NCBI GenBank assembly: GCA_016715995.1
Contig: JADJXF010000008.1
Span: forward strand, 186,001 to 250,000
Length of the DNA: 64,000 nucleotides
Source of the DNA: Flavobacteriales bacterium
Lineage (GTDB): Bacteria; Bacteroidota; Bacteroidia; Flavobacteriales_F; PHOS-HE28
Reading direction: 5' to 3'
A program made the position numbers and the translations under genes. Below are positions 1 to 9,072 of this stretch, piece after piece. The first letter of the stretch is position 1. Every line of letters begins with the position of its first letter. The notes beneath the pieces are model-generated. The model saw nothing but the letters and a program-made list of their open reading frames with translations. It did not search any database and was not told the DNA's origin.

Positions 1-1635
1 TGGGCGCGGCAACAAGCCTCTTCGCGCAGCTCGGCGGCGCACCGCAGGCAGGCGGCACATGGAGCGGGCCGAGCCCGGTGGTCGGCGGCAGCTACGATCC
101 AGCGACGATGAACCCAGGCGTCTACACCTACACCGTCACTGGCGTCGCCCCATGCGCGAACGCATCGGCCACCGTGACGGTGACGGAGAGCGCTTCGCCC
201 AACGCGGGAACCAACGGCAGCGCCACGGTCTGCGGCAATGGCCCCGCGATCGACCTCTTCGCGCAGCTCGGCGGAGGCCCTGATGCTGGAGGAGCCTGGA
301 GCGGGCCGAGTCCTGTCTTGGGCGGCAGCTACGATCCAACCACGATGGCGCCCGGCGTGTACACCTACACGATCGCGGCGGTCGCTCCATGCGCGAGTGC
401 TTCCACGAGTGTCACAATCTCGGAGGAGACCCCTCTCAATGCGGGCACCTCCGCATCCATTGACCTATGCCCAGGAAGCGTCGTCGTGAATCTCTTTGCC
501 CTGCTCGGTGGGTCACCTCAGGCCGGTGGTACGTGGACGCATCCGGGTGGCGCACCATTCAGCGGGACATTCGACCCGGCCGTTGATCCTGCTGGTGGGC
601 AGACCTACACGGTCACCGGGGTGGCCTGCCCAACAGCGACAGCAATCGTGACGGTGACTTTGTTGCCAGGTCCCAATGCCGGAGGCGACAACAGCATCGC
701 GCTCTGTAACACGGACGGGGCGTTCACCTTGCTCTCGCAGCTCTTGGGCGCACCCGACCCTGGCGGGATCTGGACAGATGCGCAAGGCAACAGCGTCGCG
801 GATAGCTTCAACCCAGCGACGATGACAAGCGGGACCTTCACCTACACGGTGCAAGGCGTCGGGACCTGCCCGAACGACCAGGCCACCTTGAGCATTCAAG
901 TGAACATCGCTCCGCTCGCGGGCAGCAGCGGGAGCCTCACGCTCTGTGCGTCCAGTCCAACACTCTCCTTATTCGAAGGCTTGAGCGGCACGCTCGACGC
1001 CGGTGGGGTCTGGACAAGCCCTGATGGCGCAGCGCACGGCACCACCCTCGATCCAACACTCGATGCTTCGGGCACGTACACCTACATCGTCACCGGAATC
1101 GCACCTTGCCCATCGGCCAGCTCCACGGTGCAGGTCGTCATCAATCCCGTGCCAGTGGCCGGAGAGGACGGAAGCCTGTCCACTTGCACCACGGCACCTG
1201 CGCTGAACCTGATCAGCCTGCTTGGTGGGTCCCCGCAACCAGGAGGCACATGGAGCGGTCCGGGGGGCAATACGGTATCCAGCACCTTCAACCCAGCCGT
1301 TCATCCGCCCGGCGTATACACCTACACCATCACAGGCATCACACCATGCGTGGATGATGTCGCCGAAGTTGTGATCGCGGTGAGCATCGCCGGAAATGCA
1401 GGGACCTCCAGTGTAATCACGCTTTGCTCCGACGATGCGCCCATCGATCTGCTCTCATCGCTCGGTGGAACCCCGGATGCAACGGGCGTTTGGACCGCAC
1501 CTGACGGCAGTCCTGCCGAGAACGGGTTCAATCCAGATAGTGATGAACCCGGCACGTACACCTACACAGTGACCCCAACGACACCATGCCCGCAGGTGAG
1601 CGCGACGGTCAACATTGGTGTGGTGCAGCCTGCGG
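1..1635 (+). repeat. Tandem ~240-bp coding repeats
   Basis: Seven head-to-tail modules of about 80 codons lie inside the adhesin-like gene. The segments encoding TYTYT and GGTWSGP are close to identical between copies, while other positions have drifted. The array is cut by the window start, so total copy number is unknown. Confidence 0.85.
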
Positions 1636-2414
1636 TCGCGAGCTTCATGGCGACGAGCGACGGGTCGTGCGTGCCTGTCGAAGTGACCTTCACGCATGCC
1701 TATTCCGGCCCGGGTATTTGCACATGGATACTCGGCAATGGCGTGGTCATCGAGGATTGCGCGCCCGTAACCGTGACCTATGATCAAGCGGGCAGCTACG
1801 ATGTGACCTTGATCGTTGACGCGGGCAACGGCTGCGGTGCCGATACTGTGACCGTGCAGGACGCGGTCACGGCGTATTCGCAGCCCACCGCTGGCTTCGA
1901 GATGGTGCCGGAGCGCATCACCACGCTCAATCCGGTCGCGTTCTTCACTAATACCAGCGCAGGCGCGAACGGATACGTCTGGTTGATTGATGGCGTGTAC
2001 GCCGGGAACGAAACAGACCTCCGGCATGTGTTCCCGGCGCAGATCGGCGATACCTACGGCGTCTGCCTTGTCGCTGTCGCCAGCGCGCAGTGTACCGATA
2101 CGGTTTGTCGGTACATCACCCTGGAGGATGGCATGGTGCTGTGGGTGCCGAACACGTTCACGCCGAACGACGACGACAAGAACGATGGCTTCGCGCCCGT
2201 CGTCATCGGCATCGACCCGCGCTTCTACCGGTTCGAGGTCTTTGATCGCTGGGGCCTGCTGGTCTTCAGTAGCGAAACGCCCGGTGAGGCATGGGACGGA
2301 ATGCTCTCGGGAGTTGAGGCGCCGCAGGACGTTTATGTCTGGAAGGTCAGGGTGAAGGATTCTTTCAGCGGCGATCGGGTGGAACGCGTGGGCCACGTGA
2401 ACCTGCTGCGCTGA
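1..2414 (+). CDS. Secreted repeat protein with gliding-motility-associated C-terminus (5' end outside window)
   Basis: The reading frame is open from position 3, so the gene starts upstream. About 1.6 kb encodes seven copies (the first cut off) of a roughly 80-residue module with the pattern NAG...C...GG.P..GG.W..P...FDP....G.YTYTV......C....V. A PKD-like domain follows (about 1640-1870, with the GSYDVTLIV strand). The last ~90 residues carry VPNTFTPNDDDKNDGF, FDRWG and the closing VGHVNL, the type B (gliding-motility C-terminal) domain used as a T9SS export signal. It is probably a cell-surface adhesin or filament-like protein. The repeats resemble those in very large SprB-like proteins, but its true length cannot be seen. 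Function as an adhesin is inference; the sorting domain is clear. Confidence 0.9.
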   Translation, partial: GAATSLFAQLGGAPQAGGTWSGPSPVVGGSYDPATMNPGVYTYTVTGVAPCANASATVTVTESASPNAGTNGSATVCGNGPAIDLFAQLGGGPDAGGAWSGPSPVLGGSYDPTTMAPGVYTYTIAAVAPCASASTSVTISEETPLNAGTSASIDLCPGSVVVNLFALLGGSPQAGGTWTHPGGAPFSGTFDPAVDPAGGQTYTVTGVACPTATAIVTVTLLPGPNAGGDNSIALCNTDGAFTLLSQLLGAPDPGGIWTDAQGNSVADSFNPATMTSGTFTYTVQGVGTCPNDQATLSIQVNIAPLAGSSGSLTLCASSPTLSLFEGLSGTLDAGGVWTSPDGAAHGTTLDPTLDASGTYTYIVTGIAPCPSASSTVQVVINPVPVAGEDGSLSTCTTAPALNLISLLGGSPQPGGTWSGPGGNTVSSTFNPAVHPPGVYTYTITGITPCVDDVAEVVIAVSIAGNAGTSSVITLCSDDAPIDLLSSLGGTPDATGVWTAPDGSPAENGFNPDSDEPGTYTYTVTPTTPCPQVSATVNIGVVQPAVASFMATSDGSCVPVEVTFTHAYSGPGICTWILGNGVVIEDCAPVTVTYDQAGSYDVTLIVDAGNGCGADTVTVQDAVTAYSQPTAGFEMVPERITTLNPVAFFTNTSAGANGYVWLIDGVYAGNETDLRHVFPAQIGDTYGVCLVAVASAQCTDTVCRYITLEDGMVLWVPNTFTPNDDDKNDGFAPVVIGIDPRFYRFEVFDRWGLLVFSSETPGEAWDGMLSGVEAPQDVYVWKVRVKDSFSGDRVERVGHVNLLR

Positions 2415-2452
2415 CCGCCGTTGCAGCCCCGGCCCTTCCTGCGGCAGGCAGG

Positions 2453-2460
2453 TATCTTCG
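2453..2460 (+). promoter_or_regulatory. -7 box TATCTTCG for the mannosyltransferase gene
   Basis: TATCTTCG fits the Bacteroidota -7 consensus TAnnTTTG with one change. It ends 7 bases before the TTG start at 2468, so transcription would begin about at the start codon. No matching TTTG -33 element is evident. Confidence 0.5.
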
Positions 2461-2467
2461 CCGCGCC

Positions 2468-3187
2468 TTGCCGGAACGCCTCGTCATCATACCCACTTTC
2501 AACGAGCGCGAGAACATCCGCGACATCATCGCGCATGTCATGCGCCTCCAGCCGGCCTTCGATGCGCTCATCGTCGACGATGGCTCCCCGGATGGAACGG
2601 CAGCGCTGGTGAGGGAGCAACAGGCATCCCATCCGGGCCGGGTCCACCTCATCGAGCGTGAGGGCAAGCTCGGCCTCGGCACGGCTTACATCACCGGCTT
2701 CCAGTGGGCTCTGGCGCAAGACTATGAGCACATCTTCGAGATGGATGCGGATTTCTCCCACAACCCCGACGACCTTGTACGGCTGCACCAGGCCTGCACG
2801 GAACACGGCGGTGACATGAGCGTGGGATCACGCTATGTGAAGGGCGGCCGTGTGAAGGATTGGAGCTGGGACCGCGTGCTGCTGAGCTATTGCGCATCGC
2901 TCTACGTGCGCATGATCCTCTGGCTCGGCGTGCGCGACACCACCGCCGGATTCGTGTGCTACACGCGTCGCGTGCTCGAGGCCCTGCCGCTGCAAGAGGT
3001 GCGCTTCATCGGCTACGCCTTCCAGATCGAAATGAAGTACCGCGTGCGCCGCAAGGGCTTCCGCATCATCGAGGTGCCCATCACCTTCGTCGACCGGGAG
3101 AAAGGCACCAGCAAGATGAACTCGGGCATCTTCCGCGAAGCGGTCATTGGGGTGCTGCAGATGCGCTTCGGAGGATGGATCCATTGA
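2468..3187 (+). CDS. Polyprenol monophosphomannose synthase (GT2 family, DPM1-like)
   Basis: A 239-residue soluble family 2 glycosyltransferase. It transfers mannose (or a related sugar) from a nucleotide sugar to a polyprenyl phosphate carrier at the inner membrane. Visible motifs are IIPTFNERENI at the N-terminus, the nucleotide-binding IVDDGSPDGT, the metal-binding EMDADFSHNP, GSRYVKGG and TTAGFVCYTR, all typical of bacterial DPM1 homologues, and the length fits the single-domain form. The start is TTG at 2468, supported by homology at VIIPTFNE and by the promoter box just upstream; no ATG fits. It follows the adhesin gene by about 50 bases but probably has its own promoter. Confidence 0.9.
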   Translation: MPERLVIIPTFNERENIRDIIAHVMRLQPAFDALIVDDGSPDGTAALVREQQASHPGRVHLIEREGKLGLGTAYITGFQWALAQDYEHIFEMDADFSHNPDDLVRLHQACTEHGGDMSVGSRYVKGGRVKDWSWDRVLLSYCASLYVRMILWLGVRDTTAGFVCYTRRVLEALPLQEVRFIGYAFQIEMKYRVRRKGFRIIEVPITFVDREKGTSKMNSGIFREAVIGVLQMRFGGWIH

Positions 3188-3190
3188 GGC

Positions 3191-4527
3191 ATGGATAAGC
3201 TGCTGATCGCGAAGCGCTAGTGGTGAACGAAGGATGCACCTTCCGTGCGGATGTGCTGGTGCACGGCGATCGCATCGAACGCGTGGCCACGGAAGGGATC
3301 GGCAACGCCCGGGGCGCTAAGGAGATCATTGCCACAAGGCACCATCTGCTTCCCGGAGCCATCGACGACCAGGTGCACTTCCGTGAGCCCGGCCTCACCC
3401 ACAAGGAGGACATCGCGCATGGAAGCGCTGCAGCGGCAGCAGGGGGCATAACCACCTTCATGGAGATGCCCAATACGAAACCCCAGACCCTGACGCAGGA
3501 GCTGCTCGAGAAGAAGTACAAACTGGGCGCCATGAGCAGCGTGGTGAACTTCTCGTTCTACATGGGCGTGGCGAACGACAACTTGGACGAAGTCCTGCGC
3601 ACCGATACGCGCACGGTCTGCGGCCTCAAGGCTTTCCTAGGCTCCAGCACGGGCAACATGCTGGTGGACGATCCGCTGACATTGGACCAGCTCTTCCGGC
3701 AGGCCCACATGCTGCTCGCGATCCATGCGGAGGATGAAGGCACCATCCGAGAGAACATGCGCATGGCCGTGGCGCGATGGGGCGAGGACATTCCGGTGGA
3801 GGAGCATCCGTGCATCCGCAGCGCCGAAGCCTGCTACCTCAGCAGCAGCCACGCGGTCGCACTGGCGAAGGAGCATGGCACGCGCCTGCACGTGCTGCAT
3901 ATCAGCACCGCCGAGGAGCTGGCGCTCTTCGCGCCCGGGCCGCTCATAGGCAAGCGCATCACAGCTGAAGCGTGCGTCCACCACCTGTGGTTCACGGACG
4001 CGGACTACCACACTAGAGGCACGCTGATCAAATGGAACCCGGCGGTGAAATCCAATGCGGACCGCGAAGCCATCCGGCAAGGTGTAAAAGAGGGCCGCAT
4101 CGACGTGGTTGCCACCGACCATGCGCCGCACACGTTGGAGGAGAAGGCGATGCCATACGGCCGCTGTCCGAGCGGTGGCCCATTGGTGCAGCACGCCCTT
4201 CCGGCCATGCTGGAACTCGCGCGCCAGGGAGTCTTTACACTGGAGCAAGTGGTGGAGAAGATGTGCCATGCGCCCGCGCGGCTCTTCAACATCAGTGATC
4301 GCGGCTTCATCCGCGAGGGACACAAGGCCGACCTCGTGCTCGTCGATCTTGATGCGCCATGGACGGTGACCCGCGACGGGCTGTGGAGCAAGTGCGGCTG
4401 GTCGCCCTTCGAAGGGCAGCGCTTCCATTCGCGCGTGCTCCGCACATGGGTGAATGGCCGGCTTGCTTATGCTGATGGAAAGGTTGACACCGGCGTGCGC
4501 GGGGAGCGCGTGCGCTTCGAACGATGA
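3191..4527 (+). CDS. pyrC: Dihydroorotase, with a one-base deletion near the start codon
   Basis: Cyclises N-carbamoyl-aspartate to dihydroorotate in pyrimidine synthesis (cytosolic, zinc). The uninterrupted frame begins only at GTG 3220, which would remove the first beta strand. ATG 3191 opens with MDKLLIA and then hits a stop. Restoring one base at about 3213 joins it to ALVVNEGCTF, a normal family N-terminus, so a single-base deletion is the simplest reading. Catalytic motifs are present: DDQVHFREPG with the metal HxH equivalent, GITTFMEMPNT, the LKAFLGSS segment holding the modified-lysine position, IHAEDE, VLHIST and ATDHAPHT. Corrected length is about 445 residues, normal for the class I enzyme. 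The stop overlaps the next gene's start (ATGA). Confidence 0.9.
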
Positions 4528-4919
4528 GATACGCCCTCATCGCGCTGCTCGTCCTATTCGCCTCGTGCAGCGAACGCGAAGCCGTGCCCGAAGGGGTGAT
4601 GCCGCGCGATGAGTTCACGGAGGTGCTCCTGGAGATGACGCTGACTGAAGCGCGCATGAACCACGAGATCACAAGCCTGCAGCAGGAACTGCCGCCCATG
4701 CGGCGCTATTATGCCGGCATCTTCACCGCGCACGGCATCGACAGCCTTGCATTCCGGCGGAGCTTCGATCACTATGCCATGCGGCCACGGGAGATGCAGG
4801 GAATCTATGAAGCAGTCGTGGAACAGCTGAGGGTGATGAAGGACAGCGGAACTCAGGAGGTACCCTTGACGAAGGACACCACATTGGCCACGGACTCCTC
4901 CAGCGTCCGGAACCGATAG
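4524..4919 (+). CDS. DUF4296 lipoprotein
   Basis: A 131-residue protein with a lipoprotein signal (LLVLFASC, lipidation Cys at about residue 13). The DUF4296 core follows: a helical EVLLEMTLTEARM, then YYAGIFTAHGID, FRRSFDHYA and a final helix. In Bacteroidota this family commonly sits next to dihydroorotase, as here, where the start overlaps the pyrC stop by four bases, so the two are surely co-transcribed. The function is unknown; it is probably a periplasmic lipoprotein. Its 3' end overlaps the converging SDR gene by 67 bases. Confidence 0.85.
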   Translation: MRYALIALLVLFASCSEREAVPEGVMPRDEFTEVLLEMTLTEARMNHEITSLQQELPPMRRYYAGIFTAHGIDSLAFRRSFDHYAMRPREMQGIYEAVVEQLRVMKDSGTQEVPLTKDTTLATDSSSVRNR

Positions 4920-5854
4920 CCCAATAGTGCGGAAACCTTGGCGCTGCTGTAGGAACGCCTGCCCAACGAACTGGCCACCGTGGCCTTCGTGACCATGGGC
5001 GAGGCTCCCGTGAGCACTGAACGGAGCCGCTCCCCGCGCCACGCCAGCTCAAGCATCCATGGCTTTGCCTCGCGATCAGGCGCGCGCAACCCGAAGCCCT
5101 CGCTCAACGCAGCGAACAACTGCTTGTAGCTGGCATTGGGGCCCGCAATCAGATAGCGTTCGCCTGTATGGCCGTGCGTCACCAGGGAGCGCATGCAAGC
5201 GGCGACATCGCGTGCATCCACAAAGGCGTTCGTGCCGGGGGTGTACCACCGCGTGCCACGATGCAACCGATTGACGATGGTCATGCTGCTCTGCCTGTCG
5301 CGGCCCGGACCAATGACCACGCATGGATTCACGATGACGGCATCGAGCCCTTCCGCGATTCCGCGCCGCACCTCCAATTCGGCGAGGTGCTTGCTCCTCG
5401 CGTAATCCGAGGTGCGCGCATCGTCCACCCAGGGCATCGTCTCATCGCGTTCCACTCCGGCGGGAGCGATGCCGATGGCTGCCGTGGAACTCACATGGCA
5501 AAGTCGTTGAACACCGGCCTCCAGGGCCAGATTCACCACGTTCGCTGTGCCCTGCGTGTTGGCGGAATAAAGGGCCGTCGCTTTGCGCGGATCGAAGCTC
5601 ACCAACGCAGCCGCATGATAAACGTGCTCTACGCCAGCCATCGCATCAGCGAGCGAATGCACGTCACGCACATCGCCTTCCACCCACGCGATGCGGCCCA
5701 GCAGATCGTCCGCACCATAGTGCCGGAAAATGCGCTCGACTATGGACCCATCGGACCCGCTACGGAGCAACGCACGCACGGGCCGACCTGCCTGGAGCAG
5801 CTCCAGCAGCACATGCGAGCCAACGATGCCCGTGCCGCCCGTGACGAGGTCCAT
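4853..5854 (-). CDS. NAD-dependent epimerase/dehydratase (extended SDR)
   Basis: A 333-residue Rossmann protein of the extended short-chain dehydrogenase family. It has the nucleotide-binding GGTGIVGSH at residues ~5-13, the acidic EGDVRD, the HAAALVSF segment and the catalytic YARSK (YxxxK). It most resembles dihydroflavonol-4-reductase-like or 3-beta-HSD-like enzymes, whose substrates cannot be told from sequence. ATG at 5854 is chosen because a TACCTTGC box ends five bases upstream; a TTG three codons earlier would be inside the promoter. It converges with the DUF4296 gene. Confidence 0.85.
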   Translation of the reverse strand: MDLVTGGTGIVGSHVLLELLQAGRPVRALLRSGSDGSIVERIFRHYGADDLLGRIAWVEGDVRDVHSLADAMAGVEHVYHAAALVSFDPRKATALYSANTQGTANVVNLALEAGVQRLCHVSSTAAIGIAPAGVERDETMPWVDDARTSDYARSKHLAELEVRRGIAEGLDAVIVNPCVVIGPGRDRQSSMTIVNRLHRGTRWYTPGTNAFVDARDVAACMRSLVTHGHTGERYLIAGPNASYKQLFAALSEGFGLRAPDREAKPWMLELAWRGERLRSVLTGASPMVTKATVASSLGRRSYSSAKVSALLGYRFRTLEESVANVVSFVKGTS

Positions 5855-5859
5855 GCCGC

Positions 5860-5867
5860 GCAAGGTA
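5860..5867 (-). promoter_or_regulatory. -7 box TACCTTGC for the SDR gene
   Basis: On the minus strand, TACCTTGC lies five bases before ATG 5854. The identical octamer precedes moaA and the gene at 49570 with 7 and 6 bases between. This suggests a real promoter element and a leaderless transcript. Confidence 0.5.
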
Positions 5868-5904
5868 GGCGCCCATGAACAGGGGGTCAGGTCGGTGCTG
5901 GCCC

Positions 5905-8379
5905 TCAGCTCCTGAGGTAAACCCGCTTCACCCGTTGGGGAATACTCGTGAGCACCTCATAGGGAATAGTGCCCATCGCCTTTGCCAGCTCACCAATCGG
6001 ATGAGCGGCATCGAAGAGCAGCGCGACATCGCCCACCGCACACGGAATTCCCGTCACGTCGACCATGCACATGTCCATGCACACGTTGCCGACGATTGGC
6101 GCGCTATGACCGCCGATCCAGAACCGTCCAGCGCCATTGCCCAAGCGGCGTGACAGCCCGTCGGCGTAGCCCATGGGCACCGTGGCGATCATGCGTTCGC
6201 CACGCACCACGCCATGACGACCGTATCCGATGGTGGTGCCGTCTGCGGCGGATTTGATCTGCGCGATCACCGTACGCAGCGCGCTCGCGTGCTTCAAATG
6301 GCCCGTCTCGGGCGCATCCACGCCGATGCCTTGCAGGCCGATGCCCAGCCGCACCATATCGAAATGCGCCTCCTTCCAACGCGTGACCCCTGCAGAGTTG
6401 GCGATGTGGAGCATCGGTCGGTAGCCTAGCACGGCGCAAAGGGCTTCCGACATGCGTGTGAAGAGCGCGATCTGCCCACGCGTGAACGCATCATGCTGGG
6501 GATCCTCGGCAGCGGATAGATGCGATAGGATTGAGGCGATGCGCAACGGCCCGGCCTCCTTCAGCAATGACATCAATCGCGGCAGCTCCTCCTCGGTAAA
6601 TCCCAGCCGCCGCATGCCGGTATCGAGCTTGATGTGGATTGGCGGCGCATCGTGATGGAGCCGTGCGAAGCGGACCGCCTCATTCAGCGACCGCTCGTCG
6701 TACACCTCTGCCTCCAGGCGGAAACGGTGAAGCACATCCATCGGCACGGGCTCGGGATTCATCACCAGGATCGGCAGGTCAATCCCGTTCTGACGAAGCT
6801 CAATGCCTTCATCGGCATAGGCGACGCCCAGGTAGTGCACCTGTTCATGCATGAACAGCCGCGCCAGCTCCAGGGCCCCGGTGCCATATCCGAAAGCCTT
6901 GACCATGGCCATCACGCGCGTGCCCGGTGCGAGCAGCGAACGGTAATGATTCAGGTTGTGGCGCATGGCCTCGAGGTCGATCTGCATCACCGTGCCATGC
7001 ACCTGGCGCTGCCAGCGGTCTACGATGCGCTCCAATGCGAAGGCGCGTGCTCCTTTCACCAGCACCGCGTGATCCTCGAGCGAAGCAGGATCAAGGCGCG
7101 CCAATAACTCTTCAGCACTCGTGAAATGCTCCACGCGCACCGCGGAAGTGAAGGCTTGCTCCTTCAGTTCAGGACCGATGGTGAACACTGCACTGACCTT
7201 GGCGTGCCGAATGAGCTGCTCCACGCGCGCATGGCGCACAGTATCATCCCCAGCGCCTCCGATGATGTCGGAGATGACCACGGCTTTGGGCCGACCCGCT
7301 GCGAGCGCGTTGAGATGGTCGAGGGCGATGGCCAGCGAGGCGCTGTCATTGCTGTACGCATCGTTCAGCAGCGTCATGCCGTGGATCCCCTCAACGGTCT
7401 CCAGCCGCATGCTCACGGCAGGCAGGTGCGGCATGCGCTCCGCGATCCATTGTGGGGAGCGTCCTAGGTGCAGCAGCAGCGTTACGCAGTGCAGCGCGTT
7501 CTCCGCCGATGCCTGATCGGTGAATGGGATATCGAAGGCGAACTCCACGGCATCGTTGAGCACGCGGATACGGGTGCCGAATGGCAACACCTCCTCGCGC
7601 ACCACATGGAGCCAGCCGTTCCGCTCACGCGACCATCCGAGGAGCAGCGCACGTTGGTCGATGCCGAGCGCGCGGAGCGCGGCAACCACCTCAGCATGGT
7701 CCGCGCAATGCACCACTGCATCGGCATGCTCGAAGAGCAGGGCCTTCTCCAAGGCCTTCGCGTGATCATCCTTGAATCCTTCGCCATGCGCCGGGCCCAG
7801 GTTCGTGAACACCCCGATGGTCGGGTGGATCACGGCGCGTAGCCGGTTCATTTCGCCGGGTCGGCTAATCCCAGCCTCGAAGAGGCCCAGCGTATGCTCG
7901 GCCTGCAGAGCCCACACGCTCAGCGGCACGCCCACCTGCGAGTTCCAGCTGCCGGGGCTGCGCGCGATATGCTCCGAATCGCGTAGCAAGTGGAACAGCC
8001 ATTCCTTCACCACGGTCTTGCCATTGCTCCCGGTGATGCCCACCACCGGGCCGTGGTAATGCCCACGATGCCACGCCGCGATGCGCTGCAGGGCATCGAG
8101 CGTGTCAGGAACACGCAGCACGTTGCTTTCCGGCAAAGCGCTGGTTTTGACCGCTTCGCTCACGAGGAAGGCACGCATACCGCGGGCATGGAGGTCGGCG
8201 AGGTAGCGGTGTCCGTCGTGCCGCTCTCCCTTGAGTGCGATGAACAGGTTGTCTTCCGCAGCGAAGGGCTTCCGCGAATCGATGTGGAGGTGCGCGATGA
8301 GCGGGTCACCGTGGCAGGCGAGCCATTCGCCACCGACGGCCTCGGCCAGCGCGGAGAAGCGGTGCCCTACGTTGCTCAT
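5905..8379 (-). CDS. murF-alr: Bifunctional UDP-N-acetylmuramoyl-tripeptide:D-alanyl-D-alanine ligase / alanine racemase
   Basis: An 824-residue fusion of two cytosolic peptidoglycan precursor enzymes. The N-terminal half is MurF: ATP-binding GITGSNGKTVVKEW near residue 125, and NDAYSNDSASL. It adds D-Ala-D-Ala to UDP-MurNAc-tripeptide. From about residue 460 the alanine racemase follows, with IDLEAMRHNLNHYR, the PLP-lysine motif MVKAFGYGTG, and GYADGLSRRLG near the C-terminus. This fusion is typical of Bacteroidota. The start is ATG 8379, which overlaps the thymidine kinase stop (ATGA), so both are in one operon; an upstream start at 8430 would lie inside tdk. Confidence 0.95.
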   Translation of the reverse strand: MSNVGHRFSALAEAVGGEWLACHGDPLIAHLHIDSRKPFAAEDNLFIALKGERHDGHRYLADLHARGMRAFLVSEAVKTSALPESNVLRVPDTLDALQRIAAWHRGHYHGPVVGITGSNGKTVVKEWLFHLLRDSEHIARSPGSWNSQVGVPLSVWALQAEHTLGLFEAGISRPGEMNRLRAVIHPTIGVFTNLGPAHGEGFKDDHAKALEKALLFEHADAVVHCADHAEVVAALRALGIDQRALLLGWSRERNGWLHVVREEVLPFGTRIRVLNDAVEFAFDIPFTDQASAENALHCVTLLLHLGRSPQWIAERMPHLPAVSMRLETVEGIHGMTLLNDAYSNDSASLAIALDHLNALAAGRPKAVVISDIIGGAGDDTVRHARVEQLIRHAKVSAVFTIGPELKEQAFTSAVRVEHFTSAEELLARLDPASLEDHAVLVKGARAFALERIVDRWQRQVHGTVMQIDLEAMRHNLNHYRSLLAPGTRVMAMVKAFGYGTGALELARLFMHEQVHYLGVAYADEGIELRQNGIDLPILVMNPEPVPMDVLHRFRLEAEVYDERSLNEAVRFARLHHDAPPIHIKLDTGMRRLGFTEEELPRLMSLLKEAGPLRIASILSHLSAAEDPQHDAFTRGQIALFTRMSEALCAVLGYRPMLHIANSAGVTRWKEAHFDMVRLGIGLQGIGVDAPETGHLKHASALRTVIAQIKSAADGTTIGYGRHGVVRGERMIATVPMGYADGLSRRLGNGAGRFWIGGHSAPIVGNVCMDMCMVDVTGIPCAVGDVALLFDAAHPIGELAKAMGTIPYEVLTSIPQRVKRVYLRS

Positions 8380-8972
8380 GGCTTGGCCGGTTCTGTGACC
8401 GTGAGGGCCGCATCGAAACAGCCTCGGCACAACGGCTGGTAGCTATCGCGTTCTCCTAGATGGACGAGTTCCTCGCTTGCATGGATACGGTGGCTGAAGG
8501 CGGCCAGCGCGCCGCACCGCACGCAGATGGCATGCACCTTCGTCACGTACTCGGCCATGCTCAGCAACTGGGGAATCGGGCCGAACGGGCGGCCGAGGTA
8601 GTCCATGTCAAGCCCAGCGGCGATCACGCGAACGCCTTGTGAGGCCAGCTGCGCGCAGACCTGTGGAAGTCCTGCGTCGAAGAATTGCGCCTCATCGATG
8701 CCCACCACCTCGATGTCGGCCGCGAGCAGGAGCAGGTTGCTGCTGTTGGGCACGGGGGTGCTGCGGATGGTGGTGCCTACGTGGCTCACCACCTGGGTCT
8801 CGTCGTAGCGCGTGTCTACGCCGGGCTTGAAGATCTCCACTTTCTGCCTGGCGAACTCGGCGCGGCGCAGGCGGCGGATGAGCTCCTCCGTCTTCCCGCT
8901 GAACATGCTGCCGCAAATCACCTCGATCCAGCCCTTGCGGGGCGCTCGGCTGCCAGTGAGCTCCAGGAACAT
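8376..8972 (-). CDS. tdk: Thymidine kinase (class II)
   Basis: A 198-residue enzyme that phosphorylates thymidine in nucleotide salvage. Motifs: P-loop GSMFSGKTEELIRR, Walker-B-like GIDEAQFFD, the lasso GLDMDYLGRPFG, and zinc cysteines in CVRCGA and PLCRGC. The frame stays open far upstream, but that part is antisense to the next gene. ATG 8972 lies after a TATTTTCG box at 9025-9032 and matches the family N-terminus. It is first in an operon with murF-alr. Confidence 0.95.
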   Translation of the reverse strand: MFLELTGSRAPRKGWIEVICGSMFSGKTEELIRRLRRAEFARQKVEIFKPGVDTRYDETQVVSHVGTTIRSTPVPNSSNLLLLAADIEVVGIDEAQFFDAGLPQVCAQLASQGVRVIAAGLDMDYLGRPFGPIPQLLSMAEYVTKVHAICVRCGALAAFSHRIHASEELVHLGERDSYQPLCRGCFDAALTVTEPAKP

Positions 8973-9024
8973 CGCGTGACCATGGCCGCACCGGGCCTGA
9001 ATGGGCGACGTTTTGCGGGTGCCG

Positions 9025-9032
9025 CGAAAATA
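9025..9032 (-). promoter_or_regulatory. -7 box TATTTTCG for tdk-murF
   Basis: On the minus strand, TATTTTCG (TAnnTTCG) lies 52 bases before ATG 8972, in the divergent space between tdk and the gene at 9073. It supports 8972 over earlier in-frame starts as the tdk start. Confidence 0.45.
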
Positions 9033-9072
9033 GGGATCTTCGTGCGGGACCACCTGAAACGGTCCTTCCATC

